Source of the DNA: Mumia xiangluensis
Lineage (GTDB): Bacteria > Actinomycetota > Actinomycetes > Propionibacteriales > Nocardioidaceae
Direction: 5' to 3'
NCBI RefSeq assembly: GCF_010994095.1
Contig: NZ_WJYO01000005.1
Location: 186,001 to 250,000 of the forward strand
Length of the DNA: 64,000 nt
Shown: piece by piece, positions 7,803 to 17,932 of the stretch
How the letters are laid out: the number at the start of each line of letters is the position of its first letter
How positions within the stretch are numbered: position 1 is the stretch's first letter
Translations under genes and position numbers: made by a program
The notes under the pieces: model-generated
Told to the model about the DNA's origin: nothing
The model's database searches: none
The model's input: the letters and a program-made list of their open reading frames with translations, nothing else

Positions 7803-8311
7803 GCGGCACCTCCGGGAGCGGTAGCGAGACTGACGAAGATGATCGTCTCCTCGTTCTCGGCGAGCAGCTCGCCGTCCTGGTTGGTGTAGGTCGCCTTCGA
7901 GCCGATGACGAGCATGTCGGCCCCGGAGCGGTTCTGCTTCTCCGTCGCGCTGGTGATCTCCCACGTCGCCGTCACCACGTCGTCGGGGCGGATCCGGCGC
8001 GCGAACACGTAGCGGTTGCCGCCCCGCACCTGCCGCGTCCCCGGCAGGTCGAGGCCCCAGGTGTGGCCTGCGTAGCCTTCGGCGTCGGCCGGCAGCCCGG
8101 CGTACTGGTTGGTCTCGCAGACCAGGGTCGGGGGCAGCGTGACCCCGGCGAGGCCGTGCGCCTGCGCGAACGCGGCGTCGGTGTAGAGCGGGTTGGCGTC
8201 ACCGACCGCGAGCGCGAAGTAGCGGCCGGCGGCCGCACCCATCGGCTCGGGCGCCGTGTAGACGCGCTGCGCGCCCACCAGCGCGCGCACCTCGTCGGTC
8301 AGCAGTCCCAC
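7799..8311 (-). CDS. FAS1-type dehydratase/MaoC N-terminal domain protein, likely non-catalytic partner
   Basis: This 170-residue hot-dog protein resembles the N-terminal half of two-domain MaoC dehydratases. The motif reads VGDANPLYTD: Asp38 and Asn40 are kept, but the catalytic His position is Tyr43. That pattern is typical of the structural subunit in heterodimeric actinobacterial hydratases such as HadA/HadB-type or ChsH2-type pairs. It starts with GTG at 8311, one base after the RidA gene ends, and overlaps the MaoC gene by 4 nt. Heterodimer formation is inferred from coupling and the complementary active-site residues. Confidence 0.83.
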   Translation of the reverse strand: MGLLTDEVRALVGAQRVYTAPEPMGAAAGRYFALAVGDANPLYTDAAFAQAHGLAGVTLPPTLVCETNQYAGLPADAEGYAGHTWGLDLPGTRQVRGGNRYVFARRIRPDDVVTATWEITSATEKQNRSGADMLVIGSKATYTNQDGELLAENEETIIFVSLATAPGGAA

Positions 8312-8312
8312 G

Positions 8313-9521
8313 TCAGGCCTCCTGGGCGGGGTAGAGCGCGGTCGGGAACACCTCGAGCAGGAACTCCGGGCGCAGCAGGTCGGCGCACATCGCGCCGGTC
8401 GACGCCGGCCACGGGGGGCTCAGCAGCCGCTCGCGGACCTCGTGGACGACACCGTAGCGAGGAAGCTCGCTCGCGACGCAGTACTCGACGGTGCTGAGCA
8501 GGTGCTCCGGCCCGAGACCGGCGTAGGTCAGCAGGTGGAGGATCGCCTCGTACGTGACCTCGGCCTGCGCCCGCAGGTCGCCCGGGTGCAGAGCCTCCTG
8601 GGTCTCCATGTCGAGTGCCGCGAAGCCGGACATGAAGAGTGTGCGGCCGGCCTTCACGCCGGGGGCGTATGTCAGCGTGTCGTAGCGCGACCAGCCCGGG
8701 TTGACGAGCTCGAGCGGGTGCCGCGAGGCGGTCACGTCGATCGCGACCAGCTGGTCCGGGTGGTGCAGCCGGCTCATGAGGATGCCGCCCGCGCCGGGGT
8801 AGACGCCCGCTCCGCCGAGCAGCTCCTTACGGACGCGGTGGGTCTTGCGGTAGACCTCGCGCGTGCCCGGAGTCGAGTAGTCGAACGTCGTGACCGCCGC
8901 GTCGATCGACAGCCCGGCCTTGCGGAGCAGGACGTCGGCCTGCTCGAGGCAGTAGCGGTACTGGGCGACGAAGTCACCGGGCGCCACGATGTCGCCGTTC
9001 GCGTCGATCGGGACCATCGTCGGCAGGTGCACGGTGCCGTCGTGACCCTCGGTGACCGGCGACGCCGTCCACTCGCCCGCGCGGCGTGCCTCGCTCGCGA
9101 GGAGCATCGTGCCGCCGCCGGCCGAGGCCTTCAGCTCGACCTCGAGCAGCGCCGCCGAGCGTACGAGCCGCTCGACGACCACCGTCGTGACCGTGGGCTC
9201 GTGGTCGCCGAAGACCTCGCGGCGGACCGCGGCGGCCTCCTCGTACGACGCCAGCCCCGCGATCGTCACGCTCTCGGTCACGTGGGTGACGTCGGTCAGC
9301 GACAGGCCTGCGCCCTCGACGATCGTGAGCACCTTGCGGTACGCGGTGCGGGCCTGCTCGGTCATCGAACCGGACACGGTCATCTTGCCGACCGTCTCGT
9401 CCAGCGCGGCCGAGGTGTGCCCCGAGGTCCACGCGTGCCCTCCCTCAGCCAGGCCGAGGGAGAACGTGAAGCCGTCGTACGGGAACCAGGTGAACGCGGC
9501 CGGTGTGATCGCGGTCGTCAT
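8313..9521 (-). CDS. Three-domain RidA/YjgF-family protein
   Basis: This 402-residue chain contains three consecutive RidA-like domains, roughly residues 5-132, 163-268 and 281-396. Each ends in the family strand built as R-x4-8-LL-x-(V/I)-(E/D): Arg118 in ERLVRSAALLEVEL, Arg251 in SRLHHPDQLVAID and Arg384 in DLLRPEFLLEVF. The three Arg are exactly 133 residues apart. RidA proteins are homotrimers that deaminate reactive enamines/imines or act as related hydrolases, with the active sites between protomers, so this looks like a trimer fused into one chain. It overlaps the PrpD gene by 4 nt. Its reaction in this route is unknown. Confidence 0.85.
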   Translation of the reverse strand: MTTAITPAAFTWFPYDGFTFSLGLAEGGHAWTSGHTSAALDETVGKMTVSGSMTEQARTAYRKVLTIVEGAGLSLTDVTHVTESVTIAGLASYEEAAAVRREVFGDHEPTVTTVVVERLVRSAALLEVELKASAGGGTMLLASEARRAGEWTASPVTEGHDGTVHLPTMVPIDANGDIVAPGDFVAQYRYCLEQADVLLRKAGLSIDAAVTTFDYSTPGTREVYRKTHRVRKELLGGAGVYPGAGGILMSRLHHPDQLVAIDVTASRHPLELVNPGWSRYDTLTYAPGVKAGRTLFMSGFAALDMETQEALHPGDLRAQAEVTYEAILHLLTYAGLGPEHLLSTVEYCVASELPRYGVVHEVRERLLSPPWPASTGAMCADLLRPEFLLEVFPTALYPAQEA

Positions 9522-10903
9522 GCGAGTGCCTCCGAGGGGGTCGGGTCGGTCGAGGCCGCGCGTGCGGCGAGGGTGATCAGGTCGTCCAGGCCGGCCGCGT
9601 CGGCCAGTGAGGCGACGGCGTCGGCGAGGGGTACGGCGAGCGGGCCGACGTTGCCCGTGAGCTTCGCCAGCAGGGCGTCCTGAGATAGGGGAGCGGTGCC
9701 ACCGCCGGGGCTGCGGTCGACGTGGCCGCGGATCCGCGTGCCGTCGTGGAGCACCAGCTCGACCTCGCCGGGAGCGTCGGCCGCCACGGACGACGGCGCG
9801 GCGACCACGTCCCACGACACCGCCGCCGCGAGCGCGCTGACGTCGGGGCGGGCGAGCGCACGCTCGTCGTAGGTGTCGGTGCCGACCCGGCCGTCGAGGA
9901 TCATCGCCGCGACGCTCCACGGGAGCGAGAACTTGGCAGCGTACGGGCTGGCCGGCCGCGTGAGGTCACGGTCGGTCGCACACACGACCGACGCCGAGTC
10001 GGGGTGGACCTGGGCGTGGACGGCGGCGACGTCGGACGGTGCGGCACCGGAGCGTACGAGGGCGTCCTGGGCGGCTGCCATCGTCGCGTGCGCGAGCTGG
10101 CAGGTCGGCCACGGCTTGATGCCGATCGCCCCGGTCTCCCAGACCTCGCCGAGCCCGGTGAGGATCGAGCCGGCGTCGAAGGGCCCGGTCGCCAGCGCGT
10201 CGTACACGCCGTGAGGGCCGTCGAAGACCGTGACCGGGCCGGTGGCGCCTGCGGCGGCGAGCCGCGCGGCGATGATCCCCGCCTGCGAGGCGAAGCCCGG
10301 GTGGAGCTGCTTGGTGCTGGCGCCGGTCCCGAGGAACGCGAGCAACCCGCCGGCCTGGCTGCCCGCGATGCCGAGGGCGTTCGTGGTCGTCGCCGCGTCC
10401 AGGCCCATCAGGCGTGCCGCGACGGCGGCCGAGGAGAACACCCCGGCCACCATCGTCGCGTGCAGCCCACCACGGTGGAACCCGTGGGGAGCCGCGGCAG
10501 CCACCCGGCACGCCACCTCGTACCCGACGACCGCGGCCGTCAGGACCTCGCGACCGGACGCGCCGGTCTGCTCACCGACGGCGAACACCGCGGGGAGCAC
10601 GACTGCCGTCGCGTGGACCAGGCCACCGGCATGCGTGTCGTCGAAGTCGAGGGCGTGGACGAGCGTCCCGGTGGCCAGCGCGGCTGCGGCGGCACCGACC
10701 CGAGTATCGGTGCCGACGATCGTGGCCTCCGCAGGGCCGCCGAGCCCGGTCGCGACCGTCACCGCCGGCGCCGCGGCGCCGAGTCGCGCGGCGGCCACCG
10801 CCGTACCGAGGCCGTCGAGCAGATGGCGGCACGCGGCGGCGTCGACCGACGCCGGAACCTCCAGGTCGCCGGTCGCCCAGGCGGCGAGGTCGGACGCGAT
10901 CAT
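9518..10903 (-). CDS. MmgE/PrpD family protein (second copy)
   Basis: This complete 461-residue MmgE/PrpD protein has the family signatures LVHALDFDDTHAG (about residues 81-93), a STKQLHPGFASQAG segment and IGIKPWPTCQLAHA. It is clearly diverged from the PrpD protein at 1-1066 and so is not a recent duplicate. It starts at ATG 10903, 4 nt after the CaiB stop, and overlaps the RidA gene (ATGA). Family members dehydrate or decarboxylate polycarboxylic acids; no methylcitrate synthase or lyase lies nearby, so a role in propionate metabolism is not supported. Confidence 0.88.
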   Translation of the reverse strand: MIASDLAAWATGDLEVPASVDAAACRHLLDGLGTAVAAARLGAAAPAVTVATGLGGPAEATIVGTDTRVGAAAAALATGTLVHALDFDDTHAGGLVHATAVVLPAVFAVGEQTGASGREVLTAAVVGYEVACRVAAAAPHGFHRGGLHATMVAGVFSSAAVAARLMGLDAATTTNALGIAGSQAGGLLAFLGTGASTKQLHPGFASQAGIIAARLAAAGATGPVTVFDGPHGVYDALATGPFDAGSILTGLGEVWETGAIGIKPWPTCQLAHATMAAAQDALVRSGAAPSDVAAVHAQVHPDSASVVCATDRDLTRPASPYAAKFSLPWSVAAMILDGRVGTDTYDERALARPDVSALAAAVSWDVVAAPSSVAADAPGEVELVLHDGTRIRGHVDRSPGGGTAPLSQDALLAKLTGNVGPLAVPLADAVASLADAAGLDDLITLAARAASTDPTPSEALA

Positions 10904-10907
10904 CGGA

Positions 10908-12128
10908 TCAGCCTTCCGTGGACTCCGCCGCGGCGCCGAACGCACCGGCCGCCTGCAGCTTCGCGATCTCCGCGTCGTCGTAGCCGATGATCTCGCGGAC
11001 GACGTGGTCGAAGTCCTCGTTGCGTCGCGGCGCACGGCGGTACGTCGGTGCGTCGGCGCCGACGCGGACGGGCGAGGCGACCTGCCGGACCGTCCCGTAG
11101 CGCGGGTGCTCGGTCTCGACGACGAGGTTGCGGGCGATCGTGTGTTCCTCGCGCAGAGCCTGCGGGACGTCGTTGATCGGGCCGCACGGGATCGATGCTG
11201 GGTACAGGACCGACAGCCACTCGTCGACCGTGCGCTGAAGGAAGATCCCCTCCAGCTGGGCGAGGAGCTCAGCGCTGCCCTGCTGGCGCCCCGAGAACGT
11301 CGCGTACGGAGACTCCTGCTCGGCCCACTCGGGGTGGCCGACCACCACGGCGAGGCGTGCCCAGAACTTCTCCTTGGCGCAGCCGACCACGAGCCAGCCG
11401 TCGGACGCCTCGAACGCCTGGAACGGGACCAGGGACGGGTGCGCGGAGTGGCGGGTGCGCTCCGGCGTGAACCCGGCGTTGAGGTGCCAGGTTGCGGGGT
11501 AGGTCAGCATCGACAGCGCGGTGTCGTACAGGCTGACGTCGCAGTCCATGCCGACCCCGTCCCTGCGGGCGGCGTGCAGGCCGGCGAGCAGGGAGATCGC
11601 GGCGACGTAGCCGCCGGAGAAGTCGACCAGCGACAGCCCGGACTTCGTCGGTGGCCCGTCCGGCTCGCCGGTCAGGTCCATCCAGCCGGCCAGGCCCTGC
11701 AGGATGTAGTCGTAGCCCGGCTCCTTCTGACGCGGCCCGGTCATCCCGAAGCCCGTCAGCGAGCAGCAGACGATCGCCGGGTTGAGGTGCTTGAGGTCGT
11801 CGTAGGTGATGCCGATCTTCTTCGGCACGTCTCCACGCAGGTTCGAGTAGACGACGTCCGAGCGCGTCACCAGGTCCTCGAAGACTGCCCGCCCCTCGGG
11901 CGACGACAGGTCGAGCGACAGGCTTCGCTTGTTGCGGTTGAACGTCTCGAAGAAGAGCGAGTCCTCGTCCTCGAAGTACGGCGGCACGTAGCGACCGACG
12001 TCGCCGCCGACCCGTGGGTCCTCGATCTTGATGACCTCGGCCCCCAGGTCGGCGAGGTGCACGCTGCCGAACGGGCCGGCGCCGTACTGCTCGACGGCGA
12101 TGATGCGGACGTCCTCGAGCGGCTTCAT
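10908..12128 (-). CDS. CaiB/BaiF family CoA-transferase (second copy)
   Basis: This 406-residue class III CoA-transferase has LADLGAEVIKIEDP near the N-terminus, NRNKRSLSLDL, and the catalytic Asp169 in GLSLVDFSGG. It starts at ATG 12128, overlapping the LLM oxidoreductase stop by 4 nt, and ends 4 nt before PrpD. It probably activates the pathway acid by transferring CoA from another acyl-CoA. It differs strongly from the transferase at 1919-3184, so the island has two separate CoA-activation steps or two related substrates. Confidence 0.9.
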   Translation of the reverse strand: MKPLEDVRIIAVEQYGAGPFGSVHLADLGAEVIKIEDPRVGGDVGRYVPPYFEDEDSLFFETFNRNKRSLSLDLSSPEGRAVFEDLVTRSDVVYSNLRGDVPKKIGITYDDLKHLNPAIVCCSLTGFGMTGPRQKEPGYDYILQGLAGWMDLTGEPDGPPTKSGLSLVDFSGGYVAAISLLAGLHAARRDGVGMDCDVSLYDTALSMLTYPATWHLNAGFTPERTRHSAHPSLVPFQAFEASDGWLVVGCAKEKFWARLAVVVGHPEWAEQESPYATFSGRQQGSAELLAQLEGIFLQRTVDEWLSVLYPASIPCGPINDVPQALREEHTIARNLVVETEHPRYGTVRQVASPVRVGADAPTYRRAPRRNEDFDHVVREIIGYDDAEIAKLQAAGAFGAAAESTEG

Positions 12129-13156
12129 GCGGTGCCTCCGGTGAGCTCGGCGATGAGCGTGATGATCTCGTCCTGGGCGGCACGGGTCTCGTCGGCCGAG
12201 ATGCCGTGCGTCGGTGGGCTGAGCTTGACGGCGTCGGCGAGACCGTCGTACGCCGCGAGCTGGGTGGCGACGCGGGCGCGGTCGCCGTTGAGGGTGAGCG
12301 CGTCGACCATCTCCGGGTCGACCGACTCCGCCAGGTAGTCGGCGCCGCGCCCCTCCCGGAACGCGTCGACGACCCTCTGCTGCTGGTCGGCGAGGCCGTG
12401 GAACGCGAAGAACTCGGCGTACGTCCGCACGCTGGCGTAGAAGCCCACGGTGCCGGCGACGCGCCGGGTCGCGGTCGCGGCGTCGTCCGCGACCGAGCAG
12501 CAGGCCGACACGACGACCTCGACGTCGCCGCGGGATCGCCCGGCGGCGTCGATGCCTGCCTGCAGCTCCGGGAGGATCTGCTTCTCCAGGTAGCTCGGCG
12601 AGCACAGCTCGTGGCTGATCCAGCCGTCGCCGATGCGCCCGGCGAGCCGCGTCATCGCCGGGCCCATGGCCGCGACGTACACCGGGATGTCACGGCGCGG
12701 GGGAGCGTACGGGCGCTCGTAACCGCGGATGCGCATCGGCTCGAACTCGCCCTCGGCCTCGATGGTCTCGCCGGTCGTCGACTTCTCCCAGAAGAGGCGG
12801 ACGTTGCGCACGACCTCGCGGAAGTGACCGACCGGCTTGCCCCATCGGGCGTTGTGCCAGTCCTCGTTGAGCCGTTGCACGCCCGTCCCGAGGCCGAGCA
12901 CGAAGCGTCCGCCCGACAGCTCGTCGAGGTCGAGCGCCTCGAGCGCGGTGACCATCGGGCTGCGGGTGAAGGCCAGCGCGATCGCCGTACCGACCTGCGC
13001 GGTCGACGTCGCGCCGATCAGTGCCGCAGCGCTGACCGTGGCGCTGCGGTGCAGCTCCGGCACCCACAGCACCTCCGCACCGGCGGCCTCCGCACGACGC
13101 GCCGCGTCGGCGAGCTCGGCGAGGGTCTCGCCCCACGGCGCGTAGGTGATGCGCAC
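12125..13156 (-). CDS. LLM-class (probably F420-dependent) oxidoreductase
   Basis: This 343-residue TIM-barrel flavin/F420 oxidoreductase is of the luciferase-like family. Characteristic stretches are AAGAEVLWVPELHRSA, LDELSGGRFVLGLGTG and VAAMGPAMTRLAGRIGDGW. In actinobacteria this subgroup uses coenzyme F420 more often than FMN, but the cofactor cannot be decided from sequence. It starts with GTG at 13156, two bases from the MaoC stop, and overlaps the CaiB start. It would provide a redox step, either hydride transfer to or from a ring or an alcohol/ketone interconversion. Confidence 0.87.
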   Translation of the reverse strand: MRITYAPWGETLAELADAARRAEAAGAEVLWVPELHRSATVSAAALIGATSTAQVGTAIALAFTRSPMVTALEALDLDELSGGRFVLGLGTGVQRLNEDWHNARWGKPVGHFREVVRNVRLFWEKSTTGETIEAEGEFEPMRIRGYERPYAPPRRDIPVYVAAMGPAMTRLAGRIGDGWISHELCSPSYLEKQILPELQAGIDAAGRSRGDVEVVVSACCSVADDAATATRRVAGTVGFYASVRTYAEFFAFHGLADQQQRVVDAFREGRGADYLAESVDPEMVDALTLNGDRARVATQLAAYDGLADAVKLSPPTHGISADETRAAQDEIITLIAELTGGTA

Positions 13157-13157
13157 G

Positions 13158-13682
13158 TCACACGCCTTCGGCGGTCAGCGGGCGCTTGCCCTCGGGGAAC
13201 GTGCCCTCGACCTGCTCGGCGCCGCGACGGTAGACGTAGAAGGTCCGCTTGAACGAGCACACCTCGTCACCGTGCTGGTTGAGCGTGCGGGTGCGGACCG
13301 TGACGATGCCCGCGTGCGGACGGCTGCCCGACTCACGCTTCTCCAGCACCAGCGACTCGCTGAACAGCGTGTCGCCCGCGAAGACCGGGTGCGTCATCCG
13401 GATCTCGTCCCACCCGAGGTTGGCGAACGCGTTCTGGGTGATGTCGGTGACGCTCTGCCCGACCGCGATCGCCACGGTCAGCGTCGAGACCACCAGGGGC
13501 TTCTCGAACTCCGACTTCTTGGCGTACTCGGTGTTGAAGTGCATCTGGTTGGTGTTCATCGTGAGCAGCGAGAACCACGTGTTGTCGGTCTCGGAGACCG
13601 TGCGCCCGAGCGGGTGCTGGTAGACGTCGCCGATCTCGAAGTCCTCGAAGAACCGGCCGGTCCACCCAAGCTTTCTGGTCAT
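13158..13682 (-). CDS. MaoC-family hydratase (mesaconyl-CoA hydratase-like)
   Basis: This 174-residue MaoC-like protein has the N-terminal segment GRFFEDFEIGDVYQHPLGRT and the active-site stretch LTMNTNQMHFN (His48), typical of the subgroup that includes mesaconyl-CoA hydratases. ATG 13682 follows a good ribosome site (AAGGAGAG). It is distinct from the hydratase pair at 7359-8311. With a CitE-like lyase in the neighbourhood, hydration of a mesaconyl- or methyl-branched enoyl-CoA to a substrate for lyase cleavage is plausible; this remains inference. Confidence 0.87.
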   Translation of the reverse strand: MTRKLGWTGRFFEDFEIGDVYQHPLGRTVSETDNTWFSLLTMNTNQMHFNTEYAKKSEFEKPLVVSTLTVAIAVGQSVTDITQNAFANLGWDEIRMTHPVFAGDTLFSESLVLEKRESGSRPHAGIVTVRTRTLNQHGDEVCSFKRTFYVYRRGAEQVEGTFPEGKRPLTAEGV

Positions 13683-13703
13683 CTCTCTCCTTGTCGGTTT
13701 CTC

Positions 13704-14440
13704 TCAGAAGGCGGTCGAGCCGGGCTTGATGACGCCGAGGACGGCGGCCAGCAGCACGAAGCCCCAGATGGCGAACACGTACGGCTCGCACCCGCGCAAC
13801 GACGAGCGGAGGTCTCGCTCGACCTCCGGCGTGGATCCGGTCGCCATCAGACGACCGAACGCCGGACCGAACGAGCGCAGCTTCCAGCGGATGAGGACGC
13901 CGCACAGGATGCACAGCGCGTAGGCGGCGAGCTTGGCGCCCAGCCACTTCGGGTTCGTGTCGACGCCGAACGGCTCGGCGACGACCATCGTGTAGGCGCC
14001 GATCCCGAGCAGGGTGGCGCCCAACCCGTAGCGGACGACGAGGTCGAGCCGCGCGATGGTGTGGCCGAAGCGGGTCGCGGTGCCGCGGAAGTAGTCATAC
14101 ACCGCGATCGCGAGCCAGATCAGCGACGCCACCCACACGAGTGCCAGCAGCGGCCCGTTGACGAAGAACTCGTCACCGAGCGGACCCCAGGCCATGAGCG
14201 TGATCCCGCTCGGCAGGAAGAGCACCAGACAGATCCGCGGCGCCAGGTCGACGCCGTGCATGATCTTGAGCGCCGTCCCCCGGGTCTGCGGCGACAGGTC
14301 CTCGCGCAGGATGAAGCGGCTCGAGTAGAAGACGCCGAGATCACCGCCCAGCCAGTACGCGAACAGCACGATGTGCAGCAGGATCGCGAGGCTGTAGCCG
14401 TTGAACCCGTGGACGGCCTCGACGGCGGCGAGGGTCTCGC

Positions 14441-14444
<4 letters not shown>
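13704..14444 (-). CDS. Six-helix membrane protein of unknown function
   Basis: This 246-residue integral membrane protein has about six predicted helices (roughly residues 17-38, 68-86, 97-118, 135-155, 170-188 and 222-240). A His in the first helix (LAILLHIVLFAYWLGGDLGV) recalls the pattern of CopD/DUF2269-like membrane proteins, but I do not recognise the family with certainty. The start overlaps the stop of the His-rich cupin gene (ATGA), and 21 bases separate it from the MaoC gene, so it belongs to the operon. It could be a transporter or a haem/metal-linked redox protein; neither is shown. Confidence 0.8.
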
Positions 14445-15778
<1,334 letters not shown>

Positions 15779-15793
15779 GATTCCTCCTCGATG

Positions 15794-15838
15794 GATATCG
15801 GATACGAAAATATACGATATCTGCTTCCGCCGGATGAA
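15794..15838 (-). promoter_or_regulatory. Promoter and AT-rich 28-bp operator palindrome of the catabolic operon
   Basis: A near-perfect palindrome spans 15794-15821, with arms GATATCGGATA and TATACGATATC (10 of 11 positions pair) around CGAAAA. It is strikingly AT-rich for this genome. On the minus strand TATATT (15814-15809) can be a -10 element and TTCATC (15838-15833) a -35 at 18-nt spacing, placing the start of transcription about 24 nt before the cupin GTG, inside the palindrome. A repressor of GntR type would fit this layout. The divergent gluconokinase gene begins at 15937 and may share the site. Confidence 0.6.
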
Positions 15839-15936
15839 GATAGGGCCACTTCCTTCGGCAGCGGCTGGAGAGCGGCGCCCTGATCGGCGCGACATGTCGG
15901 GTCGTGCCACCCTCGCAGGAGGGAGAAGGGACACCG

Positions 15937-16467
15937 ATGAGCCGACTGACGTTGCCGCCGCTCGTGGTGGTCATGGGGATCTCCGGGGTCGGCAAGTCCG
16001 AGATCGGGCACGACCTCGCCGAGCGGTTCGACATCGCGTACGAGGACGGCGACGCCTTCCACTCCGAGGCCAACATCGCGAAGATGTCCGCCGGGACGCC
16101 GCTGACCGACGAGGACCGCTGGCCCTGGCTGGAGTCGATCGGTGCGTGGCTGCACGCCCACGACGACTCCGGGGGAGTGGTGAGCTGCTCGGCGTTGCGG
16201 CGCGTCTACCGGGACGTCCTGGTCGCGGCGGCTCCGCGGACGACGTTCCTGCACCTCACGGGTGACCACGACCTCATCCGGCAGCGGATGGAGCACCGCG
16301 ACCACTTCATGCCGGTCTCGCTGCTCCAGTCCCAGGAGGACACGCTCGAGCAGCTCGAGCCCGACGAGAACGGCGAGGTCCTCGACATCACGCCCTCGCC
16401 CGGCGAGATCGTCGACGCGTTCCTCGAGCGCACCGAGATCCCGGACGAGCAGGAGGGCTCCCGATGA
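15937..16467 (+). CDS. gntK: Gluconokinase
   Basis: This 176-residue P-loop kinase phosphorylates D-gluconate to 6-phosphogluconate for the pentose phosphate pathway. The Walker A motif GISGVGKS is at residues 14-21; EDGDAFHSEANIAKMSAG and GDRxWPW-type (DEDRWPWL) gluconate-binding segments follow, then SCSALRRVYRDVL. Length matches GntK. The ATG at 15937 is preceded by GGAGGGAGAAGGG. Its stop overlaps the permease start (ATGA). Confidence 0.95.
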   Translation: MSRLTLPPLVVVMGISGVGKSEIGHDLAERFDIAYEDGDAFHSEANIAKMSAGTPLTDEDRWPWLESIGAWLHAHDDSGGVVSCSALRRVYRDVLVAAAPRTTFLHLTGDHDLIRQRMEHRDHFMPVSLLQSQEDTLEQLEPDENGEVLDITPSPGEIVDAFLERTEIPDEQEGSR

Positions 16468-17858
16468 CCGACCCGGCAGGACTGTTCGGACTGCTCGGCA
16501 CCGCCGACGAGGTGACTCCCGCGGCGGGTACTGCGCAGCTCGTGATCGCGGCGCTGGCCGGCATCGCGCTGATCGTGCTGCTGATCGTCTGGCTGAAGGT
16601 CCACCCGTTCCTGGCGTTGACTCTGGGCTCGCTCGCTGTCGGTGCCATCGCGACGATGCCGATGAAGGACACGCTCCTGAGCTTCACGACAGGCGTCGGT
16701 ACGACCGTGGCGGGCGTCGGCGTGCTGATCGCCCTCGGCGCCATGTTCGGCAAGCTCCTCGCCGACTCCGGGGGAGCGGACCAGATCGTCGACACCATCG
16801 TCGGGAGGTCCAGCACCCGGATGCTGCCCTGGGCGATGGCGGCGATCGGCGCGATCATCGGCCTGCCGATGTTCTTCGAGATCGGCCTCGTCCTCCTGAT
16901 GCCGGTCATCTACCTGGTGGCCAAGCGCTCCGGTCTCTCGCTGATCGCGGTCGGCCTGCCCACGCTCGCGGGTCTGTCGGCGATGCACGGGTTCGTCCCT
17001 CCGCACCCCGGCCCGCTCGCTGCGATCGACGTCCTGAACGCCGAGGTCGGCATCACCCTCGGGCTCGGCATCATCGTCGCGATCCCGACCATCGTCGTCG
17101 CGGGCCCGCTGTTCACGCGGTTCGCCTCGAAGTGGGTCGACGTCCACGCCGACTCCGCGGCGTTCGAGGCGACCCGCGACACCGAGGGCCGGCGCCCGTC
17201 CTTCGGCATCACGCTCGCGACGGTGCTGCTGCCGGTCGTGCTGATGATGGCGAAGGCGGTTGCGGACCTGATCCTCGACGAGGACGGTCTGTCGTTCGCG
17301 TTCATGGACTTCGTCGGTGAGCCGCTGATCGCCCTGCTGCTCGCGGTGATCGTCGCGATGTTCACGCTCGGCGTCGGCTCGGGGATGGGGCGGGACGAGC
17401 TGAGCGCCAGCATCAGCGCCTCCCTTCCGCCGATCGCGGGGATCGTCCTGATCGTCGGCGCTGGCGGCGGGTTCAAGACCGTGCTGGTCGACACCGGGAT
17501 CGGTGAGGTGATCGCCGACTTCGTCACCGACTCGGGAGTCTCGGTCGTCCTGGTGGCGTGGCTGGTGGCCGTGCTGATCCGGCTCGCCACCGGCTCGGCG
17601 ACCGTCGCGACGATCACGGCAGCGGGCATCATGGTCCCGCTCGCGGAAGGGATGTCCCAGGGCGAGGTGTCGCTGCTCGTGCTGGCGATCGGCGCGGGCT
17701 CGGTGTTCTTCTCCCACGTCAACGACGCCGGCTTCTGGCTGATCAAGGAGTACTTCGGGATGTCGGTCGGCCAGACCATCAAGTCGTGGTCGCTGATGGA
17801 GACCGTGCTGTCGGTCTCCGGCCTGGTGTTCGTGCTGCTCATGCACCTGGTGATCTGA
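16464..17858 (+). CDS. gntP: GntP-family gluconate:H+ symporter
   Basis: This 464-residue, very hydrophobic protein has about 12 helices. GntP-family landmarks include LIVWLKVHPFLALTLGSLA, FGKLLADSGGADQIVDTIVG, GLPMFFEIGLVLLMPVIYL and the HVNDAGFWLIKEYFGMS segment near the end. It imports gluconate, which the overlapping kinase gene then phosphorylates. No gluconate regulator (GntR) gene is adjacent. Confidence 0.95.
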   Translation: MTDPAGLFGLLGTADEVTPAAGTAQLVIAALAGIALIVLLIVWLKVHPFLALTLGSLAVGAIATMPMKDTLLSFTTGVGTTVAGVGVLIALGAMFGKLLADSGGADQIVDTIVGRSSTRMLPWAMAAIGAIIGLPMFFEIGLVLLMPVIYLVAKRSGLSLIAVGLPTLAGLSAMHGFVPPHPGPLAAIDVLNAEVGITLGLGIIVAIPTIVVAGPLFTRFASKWVDVHADSAAFEATRDTEGRRPSFGITLATVLLPVVLMMAKAVADLILDEDGLSFAFMDFVGEPLIALLLAVIVAMFTLGVGSGMGRDELSASISASLPPIAGIVLIVGAGGGFKTVLVDTGIGEVIADFVTDSGVSVVLVAWLVAVLIRLATGSATVATITAAGIMVPLAEGMSQGEVSLLVLAIGAGSVFFSHVNDAGFWLIKEYFGMSVGQTIKSWSLMETVLSVSGLVFVLLMHLVI

Positions 17859-17932
17859 CGCGGCGTTCGCCCTCGGCGTACGCGGCCCAAAATGAGTGTG
17901 TCGGGCAACCACCCCACAGGTAACGTCGACCC

